Source: Telmatactis stephensoni (lineage: Eukaryota; Cnidaria; Anthozoa; Actiniaria; Isophelliidae). From it: 64,000 nt of DNA. The notes beneath the pieces were generated by a model, which saw only the letters and a list, made by a program, of their open reading frames with translations, had not been told where the DNA came from and did no database searches. Each line of letters starts with the position of its first letter. Within the stretch, counting starts at the first letter, position 1. Positions 1-11,492 of this stretch are shown here, in pieces. Both the position numbers and the translations under genes were made by a program. Where the stretch lies: assembly GCA_029948255.1 (NCBI GenBank), contig JALIZF010001454.1, forward strand, positions 248,001 to 312,000, written 5' to 3'.

Positions 1-105
1 AAGTAAGTAAGTATGTAAGTAAGTATGTAAGTAAGTAAGTAAGTAAGTAAGTAGTAAGTAAATAAGTAAGTAAGTTAGTAAGTAAGTAAGTAGAAGTGCA
101 TAAAT
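1..105. repeat. (GTAA)n microsatellite
   Basis: Imperfect tandem AAGT/GTAA tetranucleotides run from the window edge to about position 93, with a few GTATG and GTTAG interruptions. The array may extend beyond the window. Confidence 0.9.
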
Positions 106-867
106 AAAGACTTTATATATAAAGGCTGACACTTTAAAGTGACAAATACCTATAAACTTGTGGCTCTTACCTAATGATAATACGACATTAAGTCGTTAAA
201 ATATAAATATCAATATACAGTCGAAACTCCGTTTACGTACACTCTCGTAGAGGGACAACTTTACTTACGGACACCTTTTGAGTTTACCGAGGGTTTCCGC
301 TTATGCGAGTTTCAACTGTATACAATCTATAGAATACTAAGTTAATCTGATACGTGATAATGGTTAAAACTAGATGTAAAATATAATAACGAAACTCTGA
401 TCTATAAAAATCCTATATATTTGGTATCGTCAAACTTATTCCAATTTAACGGCGAAAATTACTTGTCATTTCTGTCCTCAAGGACTAGTGACAGTCTGCG
501 TAGTAAACGCTCAAGTTGAGACAATTATTCTTATCTCGTTATTTTTCTTGATTTTCTGTATGCCTGACGCGGAGTGCACATCAATCATAAACCGAAAAAA
601 TTACCTCCTAAGTAATATTCAAGTTTATGTTTGTTTCGCTTCAAACTATTTGTACATTTGTTTGCTTCGAAATGATAAGCAACAACAACAACAAAAAATT
701 TGTAAAACGCTGTGTGCGAGAGTTGTACTTATGGAATAATATTTATTCTAATTGTATAAAACAGCTGTGCGTTCAGTAGAACCGTGCAACTTGCTACGCT
801 CTATTAAAAAACACGTGACCCATTAAAATTCAGGTTGTTTGAACGCAATATCTTGACGCCATTCAAG
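106..867. other. Region upstream of TRAF copy A, no gene seen
   Basis: AT-rich sequence holding one small inverted-repeat element (217-318) and otherwise no supported coding exon. An 83-codon open frame at 488-739 has no splice context and no recognisable domain. The stretch just before 868 resembles the sequence before the start of TRAF copy B (a shared block ending in CAAGATGGCAGAAGAA), so the duplication included some upstream DNA and this region should hold the copy A promoter. Confidence 0.5.
217..318. mobile_element. Short pogo/mariner-type MITE
   Basis: The element starts CAGTCGAAACTCC and ends with the approximate reverse complement (GAGTTTCAACTG). It is flanked by TA on both sides (215-216 and 319-320), as expected for Tc1/mariner/pogo-type target duplication. 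About 100 bp with no coding capacity. Confidence 0.6.
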
Positions 868-3800
868 ATGGCAGAAGAAAACAAGAGTCAAGGTTATCCA
901 CATGAAGCTCTGTCTGCTGTACCAAGTGACTATGAATGTCCAATATGTCAGATGTTACTATGTGAACCGCTACAAATCGCCAAATGTGGACACAGGTTTT
1001 GTAAAAACTGTCTAAAACCTGTATTGAGGTAATTACGTAGTAAAGGCGTCGTCTTCCAAACGACTCGAATCGTAGTCCAGACGACTGATATAGCTTATGT
1101 TATTGTATCTGATTTAGAATAAGCCCTGGGTCAAGCTTTGTTCGATTTTTCTTGAAATACTTAACTTTGACTAACTTCTTGAGAAGGGTGTTTTCTAGTA
1201 TTTGCATCGTTCTCTTTGTCTTTCAGATGGAAATTAAAAGATGTTTTAACTTTTACCTCTATTAATTATTGACATTATTAATATTATGAACCAACACGAT
1301 ATCTTGCTAAGTGAACAGCTAATTCTTTATTTCACCAAGACCAATTGCTTAAGTCTTATTTATATTCAAAAGACAAGAATTACGCTTTTGTCTGCTAAAC
1401 CACTTGATGTTCACCCAACGAAACACCAAGAAGCACTAACCAAAAGAGCATTGTCTGCCTGAAGGCTAAATGCACGATTAGTTCTCCGAGCTTTGCTACT
1501 TTCTACACAGCATACTGATAGGCTTTGACATTCTTGCACTGATAAAGCTATAATGATATTGTCAAGCCTGTTGTTGATGTACAAGGTCTTACAAGTAAGA
1601 CTTGAGGCACCAACTGAATCATGACCAGTGTGAATTAGAACTAAAACTATCACTGGAACTATTGACATTCTCTTGTTCGAAAACATCAGCCATCACTAAG
1701 GTATCATAAATTATATGATGTAGGTGTGATTCATTAATTTTCTTATAGCAAAGATCCACCTCTGTGTCCACTGGACAGACAAGAGATTGAAGTAGCTAAG
1801 GTAATATAGAGTGCTTACAATATATTCGTGAAAAACTTAGCGAACTTAATTGTACTAAATAGCGCGAAATCCTTTGTTTTCTATTGTTTAAATAGTGCAA
1901 ATCAGTGCAATTTCTTACGAAGTTTTTCACGGATATATTGTAAGCACTCTACGAAATAGAAGTAGAAATTCAACTAGTTTGGGCTTGGCGTTGGTGTGTA
2001 AACATGCACGGAAATCTGTCAAAGTGTAAACATAGAGTACTAACATTCAATTACATTCAAGATGCCGGATTTTAGCATGTACCTTTCATCGGAGTAAAAG
2101 CCGGTTAGGTTAGGGTTAAGGTTAGGGCTGGAATAGCTACAAAGCTTTTAATGAGTTCTATACAAAAATTAGGTGTTCACAGACCAAGCATGCCGCAGAG
2201 CCATCATATCATTAGAAGTGAAGTGTTTGAATTCTGTAAGAGGATGTTCATGGACTGGAGAGCTTAGACATGCTATAAAAGTAAGTAACAACCTGAGGTA
2301 TTGATCAATACTTTAACTTATATCTTTTGTGATCATATACTATCCCGGCTGAATCTATATATTGAATAGTAGCCGACGTATCGTATTGTATTGTATCTTT
2401 AAAACATCTGAAACATCGTATAACAGATATCGCGTAGAATTAGCGCCGTTAAGGTATTATATATTTAGAGTCATTTTCTTTATATCTCCTGTCGCATTAT
2501 AGGAACATCAAGACGAGTGTCCATATGAAAAAGTTAAATGTCCGAATACGGGCTGCGACAAAATCGTGGAACGAAAAGATGTAATAAAGCACTCACAAAC
2601 AGAGTGTCCATGGAGAATGGTTAAATGTACTCATTGCGAAGAACTCTACGCCTTATGTCATGAACAGGTGAGAATTAATAATTATTATTACACACAGTGA
2701 CCTTCAGTATCTTTTTGATGTATATATACGTTCAATTTAATGTAAAACTACCTTTTAAGAATTTTAATAATCCAATACTGCATGCAAATACTGCGTTTTT
2801 TCGGCTTTTGCTGTTACGAGTAACTTACGTTTTGCATGTTTTTAAGGGAAAAAAACGAATCTCATTTTCATTTGTTGTTCTATTTCCCATTCCCAATGGC
2901 CAAATCAGTCCTAGTGCATGAAATCCCATTTTTCCAGCCCAAAAATAGGCCACTCCCAGCGTCCATCCCATTTAGAACTCTCTGCCTAAGTAACCGTTGA
3001 CAATTGGTATTCCAGAAACATTTGGAGGAATGTACCATGTTACCTATTCCCTGTCCCAACAAATGTGATGCCAAATCTATACCAAGACATAAGGTTAGTG
3101 AACATGGTGACTTTTCATCCTTGGGGTGAAGGAGAAAAAGGGAAAAAGGGGTTTTCTTAATTTACTACTTACTAATGTCACACATGTAAGCACTTCCATG
3201 ATATTAAACACAACCTTCTTTGGCATTTCAATGATATTAAACATTGTTATCAATTCTAGATGAGGGATCACATCAAGACCTATTGTCCAGAGGCTGTGAT
3301 AGAGTGTACTTACAGTAAATCAGGATGTAACATCAAGGTTGGTTAAGTAAACTCTTTCCTCGACTGCTTATTTGTACAATTGTATAAAATTAGTATTAAT
3401 ATATTATTAATATTAATAATAATCGTCAGTTTCATAATTACCATCACCCTTGTTATTTTTTACTGTTCTTATGACTTTTATAAATCACATCATCATCATT
3501 ACTATCATTATTAAATATCACTATATATTATATATTACTATATCATAATAACTAGCTTCAATGGAAATAAGTGTCAACGTTTTGAATTCTGTGTATAATA
3601 AAGTTATTATTATTATTATTATGACTATTATTATTATCATCATCATCATCATGTTTTACAGTTTTTTTTAACAAAATAGGATAATTAAGATAATTTAGAT
3701 TTACTTACATTAGAATGTTACTAGATTGGTTTTATAGATTTAAATAAAAGTTATTATATTTATTTCATCATCATCATCATTATTATTATTATTATTATTA

Positions 3801-4032
3801 TCATTATTATTACTCATCATCATCACTATTATTATTTTTGTAGATGAAACGAAAGGAATTACAGAAACACCTAGACGTATCAGTGGACTCTCACTTGGAC
3901 CTGACCTACAAACGATTAACTTTAATAGAAAAGCAGCATGAACAACTTAAATATAAAATCGAGAGGGAATGGGAAGCGGAAATGGAAGCAGTGAAAGAGC
4001 GATTGAGCGAGTTAGAGAGACAAGCCAACTAA
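868..4032 (+). CDS. TRAF family protein, copy A (RING, zinc fingers, coiled coil; MATH lost)
   Basis: Exons 868-1028, 1749-1800, 2173-2280, 2503-2667, 3016-3093, 3260-3337 and 3844-4032 join in phase to 276 aa. The start is the Met of MAEENKSQ because it is shared with copy B; an upstream in-frame ATG at 835 exists only here. The RING (CPIC, then CGHRFCKNC, then CPLD) is followed by TRAF-type zinc fingers in exons 3-6 and a coiled coil in exon 7. TRAF proteins are cytoplasmic adaptors and RING E3 ligases that act downstream of TNF-receptor and Toll/IL-1-type receptors. The frame stops at 4030-4032, just where copy B enters its MATH domain, so this copy would lack receptor binding and trimer capping unless the stop is an assembly error. 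All splice sites are consensus. Confidence 0.85.
1808..1951. mobile_element. Inverted-repeat MITE in TRAF-A intron 2
   Basis: AGAGTGCTTACAATATAT at the left end has a near-perfect inverted copy ending at about 1950 (ATATATTGTAAGCACTCT). The arms are about 30 bp, with TA at both outer edges. It begins only 7 bp after the end of exon 2. Confidence 0.8.
3598..3840. repeat. TTA/ATC trinucleotide-rich tracts
   Basis: Two blocks of imperfect (ATT)n and (ATC)n repeats in the intron before the last TRAF-A exon. They run almost up to the acceptor at 3841-3843. Confidence 0.8.
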
Positions 4033-4545
4033 GTATGAGGGAAGGTTTTTGTGGCGCATTAACAAGTACCACCAACAGTCTTGCAGATGCCAAAGCTGGA
4101 AAAACACGGATTTGTACAGCGACCCGTTTTACTCTGGAAGATATGGTTATAAATTCAAATGCTGTGTAACCTTGAATGGAGATGGAGATGCCAAGGGCTC
4201 TTATTTATCAGTTTATATTATATTACTGCGCGGTAAATATGATGCATTATTACCTTGGCCTTACTCCAATAAGATCAGTTTTTACTTTGATGGATCAAAG
4301 GCATAATAGAAAGGAAAGAAACAACATTGTTATGGACATTGATCCTGATATTACCTTAGAAGGATATCAGAAGCCCTTATCTGAACGAAATCCTGGGGTA
4401 GGCATATGGAAATTCGCCAAACACGAGGACATTGAAAAGCAAGGGTTTTTAGCGAGATGACGAGATATTTCTTAAGTGTGAAGTGGAACCTTTCGATATA
4501 CTGCAGAAAGATTCAGATTCAGTCGTTGAAAAAAAGTGTTAGTTT
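4033..4545 (+). pseudogene. Broken MATH (TRAF-C) domain of TRAF copy A
   Basis: This stretch aligns almost base for base with the MATH-coding part of copy B (about 9437-9925) but is split over several frames. Visible differences from B include an extra A in the AGACAAGCC segment, an insertion in CCAACAGTCTTGC, a missing G in GCTGGAAAAAC, an inserted A near 4275 (AGATCAG against AGATCG) and an inserted A in TTTTTAGCGAG near 4450. The C-terminal open frames at 4049-4306 and 4176-4460 are pieces of this domain. Few substitutions separate the two copies here, so the damage is recent, or the indels are sequencing or polishing errors. Confidence 0.8.
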
Positions 4546-5421
4546 ATAATGGATAAAGTATGAGGTAATTTTTATTTGCAGTAACATGGATCACAGTTGT
4601 ACATCAAGAGATTTCGATGCGTGTAAAGGTAGATATAGATAGATAGATAGTTTATTTGAACTAAATTGCAGCCGTGAAGCTGAATTAAATAGATACAATG
4701 ATATCAAAAATATTACACTTAAAATGTATATATATATATATAACCTATAAAAACTAATCATTTAAATAATAATAACTAAATATATAATAGTATACGCCGA
4801 GGCCTAATCGTGTTATCTTGATACGAGAACTTGGAATAAAGCTGCATGACTTTAGAGTGGTTTTCATAAACCCGTGAAACAAAGTGTAATAGTTAAAGTG
4901 TGATAGTCAGATAATAACAAAAGAACACAATGGAATTAGGCTGTATCAAAGAGTGATACACTAAAGTGTGTTTCACGGGTTAATGAAAACCACTCTAAAA
5001 ATTATAGATACTAATCGCACATTATATATAGTTAGTTACGAACTTTGAAACTTTGGAACTTTTGTTTACTGATTTGCCTACAAATACTATAAGGTATATA
5101 CACACATTTACTCAGTTTTGTATGTGCAAAGTGGCAAGGAGATTTAATATGTGGATATTATCATAGTGATTATTATGAATATTGTAGTTTTCTTTATTTT
5201 CAAAAAAATTACATGGGCAAGAATTCATGTACATGTTTCTTGTTATGACTGCTGGTTTGTGAAATAAAATAATTGAGGTTCAATCATGGAATAATAGTAT
5301 GCTAATTCTATAGAACTATGCGTCGGTACTTCACTTGCTATACGCACGTACTGCCAACCTTCATTAAAATTCAAGTACTATTTCCGTGTTGTTGAACGCA
5401 ATATGTTGACGCGCCGTCAAG
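4546..5421. other. Gap between the TRAF genes
   Basis: No coding exon recognised. Contains the MITE at 4854-4996, a short GATA/AT-rich tract near 4630-4745, and the presumptive promoter of TRAF copy B. The 3' end of copy A lies near its start. Confidence 0.5.
4854..4996. mobile_element. GAGTGG-type MITE, copy 1
   Basis: Terminal inverted repeats AGAGTGGTTTTCATAA and its complement, extended by CCCGTGAAAC/GTTTCACGGG, bound about 143 bp. A second copy with the same termini lies at about 25164-25302. It sits in the 0.9-kb gap between the two TRAF genes. Confidence 0.85.
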
Positions 5422-8400
5422 ATGGCAGAAGAAGACAAGAGTCAAGGCTATCCACAGGAAGCTCTCTCTGCTGTACCAAGTGACTATGAATGTCCAATAT
5501 GTCAGATGTTACTACGTGAACCGTTACAAATCGCCAAATGTGGACACAGGTTTTGTAAAAACTGTCTAAAGCCTGTATTGAGGTAATTACGTAGTACTCG
5601 AATCGTAGTCCAGACGACTGATAGAGTCCAAACATTAAAAGTGTGCAATACTTTGCAATATTTAGTACTAAATAGCACTAATAAACAATAGAAAACAAAA
5701 GAATTTGCATAAATTAGTACTATTTAGTACTATTTAGTACTATTTATGTTACTTTTAGTATTTGTACTCTATAACTTATGTTTTTATCGGCGAGTATCCT
5801 AATCTTTGTTAGATGTTTCTTGATAAATATCAAACTTTTTGAGAAGGGCGTTTCTTGTGTTTTCTTTCTCTTTCTCTCTTTCAGATGTAATTCATGTATT
5901 TTATGAACCTACACAATATCGAGCTACTGCTAAAGCGGGTCTATATTATTCAAAACTAAGTCAAAGATTCCACATCTGACTGTTTTTATACACCAATGAA
6001 CTCGAACCAAAACATGAACATGACTGAGTGAAGCTGGGTTTATCTCGCTCCTGTTTTACCAGGATAGAGCATAAGAAAGATAAGAAAATGTTTTTGATTA
6101 ACCAATGAAATAAAAACAGTAATGAAATAAAGTCTGGACTACCAAAAGTATTTTAAAAAACATGACCAAAATTACATATTGATATTGAGTGTGTCTATCA
6201 TTGCGATAATATTGGTTCTTTATTATGGTAGATACACTGTTTAGTGAAAGTTTCAGTGAATCTTGTGCTGCTGAAAATAGTCAGGATTGAAAACTAAGCA
6301 ATCTAAATCTCACATCAACTAAATCACCAGTGAAAATCTCTAGAATGGGTCTAGAATATCAATCTAATAAACGATAGTTTTAGTTTCTCAAAACTTAACT
6401 AAGCTATAGTTCAGACGTCTTACCAGCCCTGTGCCGTACCAAATTGTTGTATAGAAATACAACGAAACTAATTCGACATATAAATCAAATTGGAACTGCT
6501 AGTTCGATTTAGAATGGCTTATGCATTCAGCACACCATAGTCAACCCAATACAACCTCGTTCCCAGGTCCTTTTCCCTTCGCTTAATCCCCAAGCGAGGG
6601 GAAAAGGACTTGGGAACGAGGTTGCAACAGAATAATATGTCTTTATCTAGATTTTGAAATGAGAAAAGCAAATGGAAAGGACAGTGTCTGAACTAGGGCT
6701 TAGCTAGGGCTTAGTTTATAAGGTTTGTAATGAGACTCAGATGTACGCATGTTCGTGATTTTCTTTTGTAGAGAAGATCCACCCTTGTGTCCATTGGACA
6801 GACAAGAGATTGAAGTAGCCAAGGTAATAAATAGTAACTAATGAATAATTGATGTTTCAATCCTGAGTACCTTGATTAATTAATTTGTTTGTTTGTTTAT
6901 TTGTTTGTTCATTAATTAATTGATTTGTTTATTTATTCATTAATTCAATCATTTATTCATTTATTTATCAATTCATTCATTTATTGTAGCAAAATCATGT
7001 GCAATCTTCTTCTATATTTTCTTTTGGTATTTAAGCCATTCCTATCATTCTTTTATACTTTATATAACGGCCCATTCCTCAGCCGGCGGCTGATCTCAAC
7101 TCGGACAGATCGAGAGGGCCACAGGGTTATCGGCAAAAGCTGTCACGTGTCACCCTCTTTAAATAAAGTTTATTCATTCATTCAGTCATTCAAATGCTTT
7201 AACGTGCTTTACATAAAATTAGGTGTTCACAGACCAAGCATGCCGCAGAGCCATCATATCATTAGAAGTGAAGTGTTTGAATTCTGCAAGAGGATGTTCA
7301 TGGACTGGAGAGCTCAGGCATGCTAAAGTAAGCTATAAAGTTGTTGTACTGTAGGTAAAGTAGCCATTTATGCTACTAATTTGATACTTATATCCTTTAT
7401 TTACTCAATTCAATCACATAGATAATCTAAAATAATGTAAAATAAAAACTAAGATAGAAAGACTAAAAGAAAAAAGGTTCCTGATTGGAAATAAACTGCC
7501 CGAGGAAAAAATAAACATTTTTTTTTTTATTATAAAATTGTGTAATATGTATAAATCCTATATCAAAATGAAATAATTCTAAATTGCTTTAAACCAATCT
7601 GATAATATATACATATTCATTTACAATATAGGTCTGTTTGTATGAAGGCGAGTTGCCCCTACTAACTGGATAACTCTTTTGTTTTACCCCCCAGGGTAAA
7701 GAAAGAGTTGTCCCGTCTACCAGGGATAAACAGATCATTAAATTAATGAAAAACTTTTAAAAGTTATCCTTATTCAATCGCAACTACGATATCGTATCAT
7801 AGAAGTATCGTAATATATCGTTATTACATCATAGCAGTATCGTAATCATATCGTAGCAGTAACGTAATGCATCGTTATTACATCGTATCCGGTATCGTAG
7901 AAGTATCGTAATATATCGTTATTACATCATAGCAGTATTATAATCATATTGTACAATTTAAGCGTTTTTATATCTGCTCTTTAAAGGAGCATCAAGACGA
8001 GTGTCCATATGAAAAAGTTAAATGTCCGAATACCGGCTGCGACAAAATCGTGGAACGAAAAGATGTAATAAAGCACTCACAAACAGAGTGTCCATGGAGG
8101 ATGGTTAAATGTACTCACTGCGAAGAACTCTACGCCTTATGTCATGAACAGGTGAGATTAAATAACAAATTCACAACTATTAATTCCATTATACTTACAG
8201 TTATACAATACAATACAATACAATACAATACAATACAATACAATACAATACAATACAATACAATACAATACAATACAATACAATACAATACAATACAATA
8301 CAATACAATACAATAAAATACAATACAATACAATACAATACAATACAATACAATACAATACAATACAATACAATACAATACAATACAATACAATACAATA

Positions 8401-9925
8401 AAATACAATACAATACAATACAATGCGCGTTTATTTAGTACCTATTAATATATACATATTGCCACTGCCTAAGTGACTGCCTAATTTGTATTCCAGAAAC
8501 ATTTGGAGGAATGTACCATGTCACCTATTCCCTGTCCCAACAAATGTAATGCTAAGCCTATACCAAGATATAAGGTCAGTGAATATGATGACTTCCATGG
8601 AGTAACTTTCATGATATTAAACATTGTTTATCAATTCTAGATGAGGGATCACATCAAGACCTATTGTCCAGAGGCTGTGATAGAGTGTACTTACAGTAAA
8701 TCAGGATGTAACATTAAGGTTGGTTATCTTGTTTATCTGAATAATAAAATAATAATAACTGTATTATTATGAGTGTGGTCAATGAATTAATTGCCATAAA
8801 CCCATCAAACAGGCATTTATATAAAACAAAGTTAATAGAGGAGAATGGTTATGAAACACGGTAACCTTCAAAGGGGCTGACAAAGGGAGGGAACATGGAT
8901 GTTGAGAAGGACCTTTTGTTTCATTTATTGTATGCTTGGCTGACCAGGCCCTAACGTTTTCATAGGCCGATTGTCTGACATATGTCGGAATGATTTTTTT
9001 TAGCACAGTAGCGGTTGAAAAAAGTAAACAACCATCTCTTTCTATTAAAAAATAGAAAGATTTGGTTGTTCATTAAACACCTTACGCGGTCTAGCGTGTA
9101 TGTGTCCAAATGGGGGAGGACGGGGACTGTTATCTGCATACGGGGAAGTGTCATTGAGTGTTGTGGTGCCATGGAGACATAAAAAGAAGTTTGAACCTTT
9201 ATTACAGAGGATTGATGCCTTAGTATGGCCATTTATTATTCTTATATTCTTAGATGAAACGAATGGAATTAGAAAGCCACCTAAAAATATCGGTGCAATC
9301 ACACTTGGACCTGACCTACAAACGCCTAAATACTGTGGAACAACAGAATGATCAACTAAAAGCTGAAATAGAGAAGAAATGGAAAGAAATGGAGGAAATG
9401 ACAGAGCGATTGAGTGAGTTAGAGAGACAGCCCTCTAAGTATGATGGGAAGTTTTTGTGGCGCATTAACAAGTACCACCAACGTCTCGCAGATGCCAAAG
9501 CTGGGAAAAACACGGATTTGTACAGCGACCCGTTTTACTCTGGAAGATATGGCTATAAATTCAAATGCTGTGTAACCTTGAATGGAGATGGAGATGCCAA
9601 GGGCTCTTATTTATCAGTTTATATTATATTACTGCGCGGTAAATATGATGCATTATTACCTTGGCCTTACTCCAATAAGATCGTTTTTACTTTGATGGAT
9701 CAAAGGCATAATAGAAAGGAAAGAAGCAACATTGTTATGGACATTGATCCTGATATTACCTTAGAAGGATATCAAAAGCCCTTGTCTGAACGAAATCCTG
9801 GGGTAGGCATATGGAAATTCGCCAAACAAGAGGATATTGAAAAGCAAGGGTTTTTGCGAGATGACGAGATATTTCTTAAGTGTGAAGTGGAACCTTTCGA
9901 TATACTGCAGAAAGATTCAGACTGA
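5422..9925 (+). CDS. TRAF family adaptor / RING E3 ligase, copy B, full length
   Basis: Exons 5422-5582, 6772-6823, 7223-7327, 7987-8151, 8497-8574, 8641-8718 and 9254-9925 give 436 aa with every junction in phase. The start is fixed by an in-frame TGA four codons upstream (about 5410). The RING has Cys24, Cys27, Cys40, His42, Cys45, Cys48, Cys60 and a terminal Asp63, the TRAF pattern. TRAF zinc fingers span about residues 72-213, a coiled coil about 214-272, and the MATH/TRAF-C domain about 278-425, starting KFLWRINKY and including the SDPFYSGRYGYK segment. Family role: trimeric signalling adaptor for TNF-receptor-like receptors with ubiquitin-ligase activity. Which vertebrate TRAF it is closest to cannot be decided by eye. 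It is a tandem duplicate of the gene at 868; exon 3 is one codon shorter than in copy A. Confidence 0.95.
5624..5772. mobile_element. Degenerate inverted-repeat element in TRAF-B intron 1
   Basis: TAGAGTCCAAACATTAAAAGTG at the left and CTTTTAGTATTTGTACTCTA at the right are imperfect inverted copies, with repeated TAGTACTATT in between. A right-arm-like fragment (CTTTTAGTGTTTGTACTATA) recurs near 11757. Confidence 0.55.
6552..6624. mobile_element. Small hairpin element CAACCTCGTTCCCAG, copy 1
   Basis: CAACCTCGTTCCCAGGTCC pairs with its complement ending GGGAACGAGGTTG. The loop carries a CCCTTCGCTT/AAGCGAGGGG stem. A second copy lies at 39371-39448. Foldback of about 75 bp in TRAF-B intron 1. 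Confidence 0.75.
7632..7735. mobile_element. Hairpin MITE family (GAAGGCGAGTTG), copy 1
   Basis: Arms GGTCTGTTTGTATGAAGGCG and an inverted counterpart ending GGGATAAACAGATC. Inner arms contain AACTCTTTTGTTTT. Related copies lie at 18890-19037 and 39571-39667, sharing TATGAAGGCSAGTTG at the left and the matching inverted arm. Confidence 0.75.
8203..8424. repeat. (ATACA)n pentanucleotide microsatellite
   Basis: About 44 units of a 5-bp repeat in TRAF-B intron 4, with two single-base variants (AATAAA in place of AATACA). All long open frames on either strand here are by-products of the repeat. Confidence 0.97.
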
Positions 9926-9997
9926 GTCCTTGTCGAAAGATAGAAAGTGGCAGCATACTAAGTTTTGGAAGTCGTATGGTTTTCTCGTGCAATTTGG

Positions 9998-10003
9998 AAT
10001 AAA
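9998..10003 (+). terminator. Candidate poly(A) signal of TRAF copy B
   Basis: AATAAA 73 bp after the TGA of the TRAF-B gene. Position and hexamer are right for a cleavage/polyadenylation signal. No transcript evidence. Confidence 0.45.
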
Positions 10004-10096
10004 TTTAATGCAATTTTGAAATATTTGCATGAAAACTCACTCGTTCAAATCAATTCCAAATTGCACGGGAGCCATGAGTGTTTATACATTGACTGA

Positions 10097-10727
10097 ATTA
10101 TATAGCTGCCTCTAAATCCAACATTGCCAACACATGGATTTTTCTTGTGCCAATAAAGCCTAGCCAAATCCTTTTGAATCTAGAAATACATCATATATAT
10201 AAACGTTTTATATAAATATTTCTGAATAAAATCAACTCCTCTCTGAGAATTAAACAATTCAAATCTGAAATGATGCAAATAAGATGACGTCAAGCGGGAA
10301 TTTGCTTGATTTTGATTCTAGTTCTGAAACCAGTGCATTTCAGTTAAGTAGCAAAAATACTCACTATACCTTGTACTTTAGCAATGAGATTGTTTAGCAA
10401 ATAAAAAAATGGTATAAAATTCGTATCTAGTGTATTTGTATATTCAATAATTCCTGCTTTGACGTCATCTCATTTGCATTTTCAGATTTGAATTGCTTAA
10501 TTCTCAGATAGGAGTTGATTTTATTCAGAAATATTTATATAAAACATTTCTTTATATGATGTATTTCTAGATTCAAAAGGATTTGGCTTGGCTTTATTGG
10601 CACTTTAATTTTCGTCAACTGTCCAATTTTTCTTAAATTGGACACTTCAAATTGAACAGTTTATATACCAAAAAGTAAATTAAGATAAGTACTCATAATA
10701 TTGGGCTTAGAGGCAACTATACAATTA
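10097..10727. mobile_element. Long foldback element with CRE-like motifs
   Basis: Left arm (about 10097-10300) and right arm (about 10450-10727) are inverted copies. Paired landmarks include GCCAATAAAGCC/GGCTTTATTGGC, ATCCTTTTGAATCTAGAAAT and its complement, TTGAATTGCTTAATTCTCAG, and TATAGCTGCCTCTAA/TTAGAGGCAACTATA at the outer ends. Each arm carries TGACGTCA or TGACGTCAA next to the loop. The right arm has an insertion near 10610-10690. Confidence 0.75.
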
Positions 10728-10738
10728 ATAAGTAATAT

Positions 10739-10892
10739 GACTCCATGCTTGTCCAGTTTGAAATAATTGAACTCAAAAATTCCTCTAACGACAAAATTGG
10801 ACTCGGCCTAGCTGTAGCCTCATCCAATTTTGGCAGTCCTCGGAATTTTTTTCGTCCAATTATTTTCAAATTGGACATCATGGAGTCCTATT
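10739..10892. mobile_element. Palindromic element
   Basis: ATGACTCCATGCTTGTCCAG at the left pairs with ATTGGACATCATGGAGTCCT at the right. Inner CAATTATTTYAAAYTGGAC arms also pair. Directly beside the foldback element at 10097-10727. Confidence 0.65.
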
Positions 10893-11329
10893 ACATATAC
10901 AAACTGAAGAAAAGTAATTCCTGTACAAAACAGCAATAATGTAAGTAAGTATTCTGAGTGCACGTGTGCTGGTGATGATAACGCCCATCGGTAGCGCGCG
11001 TATATCGTTTGCTTGCCACAGGAATTCATTCTTGGACTCTTCTTAGTGGTATAACTCAGTTAAAAACCTCCACACAAAATGCGTCATGGTTTTTTTGTTC
11101 TTTTGTTCGGTATTATTTTCTTGAGTTAACATTCACAGAATGCATTAATTGCTGCTATTTTTGCCATAATGGTTGATAATGAACAACGGCAAACGCTGTT
11201 TGTGAAAATTTAAAATTTGCACTATTTTTTTTATTAAGCACCGTGTTTCATTGAAACAGCATTGCTCTTAGCCAATCACAGTAGAGAACACTATTAACGT
11301 ATATCATTACGCACAATTTACAGGAACAT

Positions 11330-11492
11330 CAGGGGCGGATCTAGGCTTATGTATGCGCGCGCATCCCAAACAGGGGGTTGTATGATATCAGTGAAAGCAA
11401 AAATAGAGCCTAATTCTAGTTGACCATCATTTTTTCATTTTCATAGTGGGGGTTGCAACCCCTTAAACCCTCCCCTTGGATCCGCCCTTGAA
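11330..11492. repeat. GGGGCGGATCTAGG inverted repeat
   Basis: AGGGGCGGATCTAGGCTTAT at the left and CCCTTGGATCCGCCCTTG at the right are imperfect inverted ends, with a C-rich internal stretch. Related fragments occur at 44852 (GGGTGGATCTAGG) and 53388 (CCCTCCCCTAGATCCACCCC), so it is a dispersed element. Confidence 0.55.

Noticed and set aside
3969..4169. Separate small proteins in overlapping frames at the end of TRAF copy A
   Set aside because: They are frame-shifted pieces of the broken MATH domain, as shown by alignment with copy B.
8142..8423. Tyr/Cys/Ile/Val/Leu-rich open frames
   Set aside because: Products of the ATACA microsatellite in a TRAF intron.
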